Shown one piece after another: positions 5,652 to 7,832 of a stretch of DNA of 7,832 nucleotides. This DNA is from an uncultured Flavobacteriales bacterium (GTDB taxonomy: Bacteria > Bacteroidota > Bacteroidia > Flavobacteriales_D > Crocinitomicaceae): NCBI GenBank assembly GCA_905479845.1, contig CAJQOB010000392.1:1-7832 (forward strand). Direction: 5' to 3'. How positions within the stretch are numbered: the stretch's first letter is position 1; every line of letters begins with the position of its first letter. Position numbers and translations under genes: made by a program. The notes beneath the pieces were generated by a model. That model saw only the letters and a program-made list of their open reading frames with translations. It did not search any database and had not been told where the DNA came from.

Positions 5652-6363
5652 TCCAATTGTTAGAAAATATGGCTCGCATGCGGTTTTGATGGAATGGGAA
5701 TCCATTATTTCACCTGCCATTCACGATCAAGTAGTTGGGACGGCTGAATTCCTCAAAGAAAACCATGTTGATTGGATTCTGGAAATTGTTCCGAGTTACC
5801 ATTCTTTGGTCGTCTACCTAAAGGAAAATGTCGATTTAGAGAGATACATCGGTATTTGTCAAGCTATAAAAGTTCCTATCAACTCTGGAATCAATTCCAA
5901 CAAGACCTGGTTAGTTCCTACTTGCTATGATTCATCTTTTGGATACGACCTCAATGCTGTTTCCACTTCTTCTGAGCTTTCACCTGAGACTATTATCAAA
6001 CTGCACAGTGAGGCTCAATACAGAATATATGGAATGGGGTTCCTTCCTGGATTTCTATACCTCGGAGTACTTGATGAACAAATTCACACCCCTCGTAAGA
6101 GTGTTGTCAAACAGTTAGTACCAAAGGGATCAGTTGGGATTGGGGGAAAACAAACGGGGATCTATCCGCAGAAAAGCCCAGGAGGTTGGAATGTTATTGG
6201 TCGAACTCCCATCGAATTGTTCAATCCTACATTGAAAAATCCTTCACCTTTTTCCGTTGGCGATTCGATTCAATTCACCCCTATCAGCTTGGAAGAATAC
6301 GATGAAGTACTAACAGAAGTACAGAATGGAAATTATGAACTTAAATTCGTTTCCAATGATTGA
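5644..6363 (+). CDS. pxpB: 5-oxoprolinase subunit PxpB (KipI family, allophanate hydrolase subunit 1-like)
   Basis: PxpB pairs with PxpC, and the complex handles the ATP-dependent activation of 5-oxoproline for PxpA. The homologue in B. subtilis, KipI, was first described as an inhibitor of the sporulation kinase KinA. From ATG 5644 the protein has 239 residues. Family blocks are EIVPSYHSLVVYL (47-59), FGYDLNAVS (99-107), IYGMGFLPGFLYLGVLDE (128-145), PRKSVVKQLVPKGSVGIGG (150-168), and KQTGIYPQKSPGGWNVIGRT (169-188), the strongest signature. A TTG at 5635 would add three residues, but ATG 5644 is preferred because it gives an 8-nt overlap with pxpA, identical in size to the pxpB/pxpC overlap. 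Its near-complete conservation and its position between pxpA and pxpC make the call secure. Confidence 0.96.
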   Translation: MGSPIVRKYGSHAVLMEWESIISPAIHDQVVGTAEFLKENHVDWILEIVPSYHSLVVYLKENVDLERYIGICQAIKVPINSGINSNKTWLVPTCYDSSFGYDLNAVSTSSELSPETIIKLHSEAQYRIYGMGFLPGFLYLGVLDEQIHTPRKSVVKQLVPKGSVGIGGKQTGIYPQKSPGGWNVIGRTPIELFNPTLKNPSPFSVGDSIQFTPISLEEYDEVLTEVQNGNYELKFVSND

Positions 6364-7201
6364 AGTAATTCGTCCTGGACAATACTCGTCAATTCAAGAT
6401 TTGGGTCGATTTGGCTACAGATCAATGGGAGTGCCCATTTCTGGATCTATGGATCAGTCTTCTGCCGAACTTGCCAATCAACTATTAGGGAACGAGGCCA
6501 ATGCTGCTCTTGTTGAAATGACCTATGTTGGTGCTACATTCTTGTTTCAGGAATGCGCCACGATCGCTTTCGCGGGAGCAAGATGTGAGGTTAAATTGAA
6601 CAACGAAATCATAGAAGATCGATCTGTTTTAAATATTGAAGTCGGAACTACTCTGTCATTTGGAGCAATGAAGGATGGAAACTTCCTCTACCTCGCCATT
6701 ATTGGTGGATTCAAAACTGAAATGGTGCTTGGAAGTGCATGCTATTACGAAGCGATTAATGGCATGTCGCGAATGACAAAAGGCATGACCTTGTTTTTTG
6801 ACGAAACACTTCAGAAACAAGAGATCAAGCTTAACGAAACAAGGAGCATTCGCATCAATCAGAATCAATATATTGAGGTTGAAAAAGGCCCCGAGTTTCA
6901 TCTGTTAACGAATGAAGATCTTCAACTTCTCACAGAAACGGAATTCACCATTTCTCCACAAAGTAACCGCATGGGATTTCGACTTAACGAACAAGTTGAA
7001 ATTGATTCCAAAGAGATAATTTCATCCCCTGTTCAACCTGGAACTGTTCAATTAACTAAAGGAGGTCAACTAATTGTTTTAATGAGAGATGCACAAACAG
7101 TCGGCGGATACTTTAGAGTGTTCCAGCTCACTCCTGAAAGTATTAATCAGCTGGCTCAAGCAAGTCGTAAACTCCGAATAAAATTTCTCTTGTTAGATTG
7201 A
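6356..7201 (+). CDS. pxpC: 5-oxoprolinase subunit PxpC (KipA family, biotin-dependent carboxyltransferase-like)
   Basis: PxpC is the larger partner of PxpB in the 5-oxoprolinase complex; annotations also call this family allophanate hydrolase subunit 2 or KipA. From ATG 6356 there are 281 residues, at the short end of the family. Signature blocks are VIRPGQYSSIQDLGRFGYRS (4-23), GVPISGSMD (25-33), AFAGARCEV (71-79), VEKGPEF (175-181), SNRMGFRL (203-210), and SSPVQPGTVQLTKGGQLIVL (223-242) followed by MRDAQTVGGYFRV (243-255). Upstream in-frame ATGs at 6326 and 6335 exist, but they add residues the family lacks: homologues begin just before the I-x-V-x-x-P-G strand. ATG 6356 overlaps the pxpB stop by 8 nt. 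It is the last gene of the operon. Confidence 0.95.
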   Translation: MIEVIRPGQYSSIQDLGRFGYRSMGVPISGSMDQSSAELANQLLGNEANAALVEMTYVGATFLFQECATIAFAGARCEVKLNNEIIEDRSVLNIEVGTTLSFGAMKDGNFLYLAIIGGFKTEMVLGSACYYEAINGMSRMTKGMTLFFDETLQKQEIKLNETRSIRINQNQYIEVEKGPEFHLLTNEDLQLLTETEFTISPQSNRMGFRLNEQVEIDSKEIISSPVQPGTVQLTKGGQLIVLMRDAQTVGGYFRVFQLTPESINQLAQASRKLRIKFLLLD

Positions 7202-7214
7202 CCAGATCAATCTA
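7194..7214. terminator. Hairpin at the 3' end of the pxp operon, terminator-like but without a T run
   Basis: TAGATTGA (7194-7201) pairs perfectly with TCAATCTA (7207-7214) across a 5-nt loop. The pxpC stop codon TGA lies inside the left arm. The hairpin sits between two convergent genes, where a bidirectional terminator is expected, but neither strand shows a U tract after the stem. It may therefore protect mRNA 3' ends instead of terminating transcription. Confidence 0.4.
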
Positions 7215-7248
7215 GACTATTGTAAAAACAGTTGGAGTGAATACTTGA

Positions 7249-7832
7249 TTAGCACTGACATCCCATCCAGACTCCACATGTTTTAACATAGGCGTCTGAG
7301 TAAAACTTCTTTGCCTCATTTAGGGCTTCTTTTATCATTGTATCTCCTTTTTCACCACTGGCAATAACAACGATGTAATACCCTTTAGTGAATCCTTCAA
7401 ATCCGTCAGAGTATTCAACAGAAACGTATTTAGAATCTCCCCAATCGTTTCTTGGGAGATAGATTGGGTAATTAAGGCCTCCTCCACAGATATCCTCTTC
7501 ACAAACTTCTCTTGGAAGTGATAGTCCCATTTCTTTGTTCTCGTGCAAATCTCTTAAATCCAACGGATAGCCCAATTTAGTTGAAGCTTCTTTTGCTCGA
7601 TTGAGCGCCTCTGAATAGCTTTTTGAAGAAAGGATTATCACAAAAGAAAAATCCTTGGTCATTGACTCTTCGTATTCGTCCCAATCGACATCATCAAATT
7701 GTTCAGAAGTACTTTCTGCATCCGCAGTGAACTCAACAACAGAGTCAAGCTCTGATTCTATTTCAGGTTTAATTTCCTTGGCAAGATTTTCTGCTTCAGA
7801 TTTTATGAGATCAGTAGATGGTTCGATTTCAT
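7249..7832 (-). CDS. Hypothetical protein with acidic linker and two SPOR-like beta/alpha units (5' end outside window)
   Basis: The frame is open from the stop at 7249 past an internal ATG at 7662 to the window edge (193 residues visible), so the true start lies outside. The first ~56 visible residues are an acidic, probably disordered segment (Glu/Asp/Ser-rich, ending FDDVDWDEYEES). Then two similar units follow, numbered from the Met at 7662: FVIILSS (7-13) with EALNRAKEA (18-26), and YIVVIASG (96-103) with EALNEAKKF (112-120). Each is a hydrophobic strand followed by an A-L-N-x-A-K helix. This resembles a duplicated SPOR-type fold, but I cannot confirm the family. Between them lie two Cys (C54, C59) and a Gly/Tyr-rich loop. 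The protein ends in CGVWMGCQC with three Cys. The Cys pattern would fit disulfides in an exported protein. No signal sequence can be seen because the start is missing. Confidence 0.75.
   Translation of the reverse strand, partial: EIEPSTDLIKSEAENLAKEIKPEIESELDSVVEFTADAESTSEQFDDVDWDEYEESMTKDFSFVIILSSKSYSEALNRAKEASTKLGYPLDLRDLHENKEMGLSLPREVCEEDICGGGLNYPIYLPRNDWGDSKYVSVEYSDGFEGFTKGYYIVVIASGEKGDTMIKEALNEAKKFYSDAYVKTCGVWMGCQC

Noticed and set aside
4911..7201. Urea amidolyase/allophanate hydrolase function for the pxpB and pxpC products
   Set aside because: Older family names suggest it, but adjacency to a LamB/YcsF-family gene is the defining context of the 5-oxoprolinase PxpABC, and no urea carboxylase or amidase gene is nearby.
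1..7832. CRISPR arrays, insertion sequences, transposases or integrases
   Set aside because: No spaced direct repeats, terminal inverted repeats or mobile-element proteins were found on either strand.

Overview
The window looks like chromosomal DNA from a member of the Bacteroidota, most likely Flavobacteriales. The reasons are low GC content, almost no Shine-Dalgarno sequences, and three well-placed copies of the Bacteroidota -7 promoter box TAnnTTTG (before mscL, the J-domain/KTSC gene and ssrA). The protein sequences also have a flavobacterial flavour. The genus is not resolved; a Fluviicola/Crocinitomicaceae-type organism is a guess.

Left third (1-2443), housekeeping genes. A possible C-terminal tail of a plus-strand membrane protein enters from the left edge and converges on smpB (minus strand). 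smpB and recR are divergent, 74 bp apart, and both must start with GTG. mscL follows with its own promoter box and a strong intrinsic terminator. Then comes a small J-domain + KTSC-domain protein with its own promoter box and a weaker terminator.

Middle (2444-3518). A complete tmRNA gene (ssrA, about 2675-3074) is present but absent from any protein-level view. It has a promoter box, a full 7-bp acceptor stem with the G3-U identity pair, pseudoknots PK1 and PK2, a tag reading frame ending in YRLAA, and a 13-bp terminator hairpin. Its protein partner SmpB lies about 2 kb away, so both parts of trans-translation sit in one neighbourhood. Downstream is a short stretch with tRNA-like text, then a 106-codon ORF that looks like the C-terminal half of a larger protein. 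That pattern would fit an old rearrangement at ssrA, a common integration site, but does not prove one.

Right (3604-7201), a tightly overlapping four-gene operon: an Nramp/SLC11-fold transporter, then pxpA, pxpB and pxpC, the three subunits of the prokaryotic ATP-dependent 5-oxoprolinase. The genes overlap by 10, 8 and 8 nt with the starts I prefer. The transporter lacks the Nramp metal-binding signature: DPGN in TM1 reads GPGT, and MPHN in TM6 reads VPYN. With this context I infer that it imports 5-oxoproline (pyroglutamate) or a related organic substrate for the enzyme, rather than Mn2+/Fe2+. This is the most interesting point in the window.

Right edge: a minus-strand gene, cut off at its 5' end, encodes an acidic linker followed by two related beta-strand/helix units and a Cys-rich tail. 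Its function is unknown.
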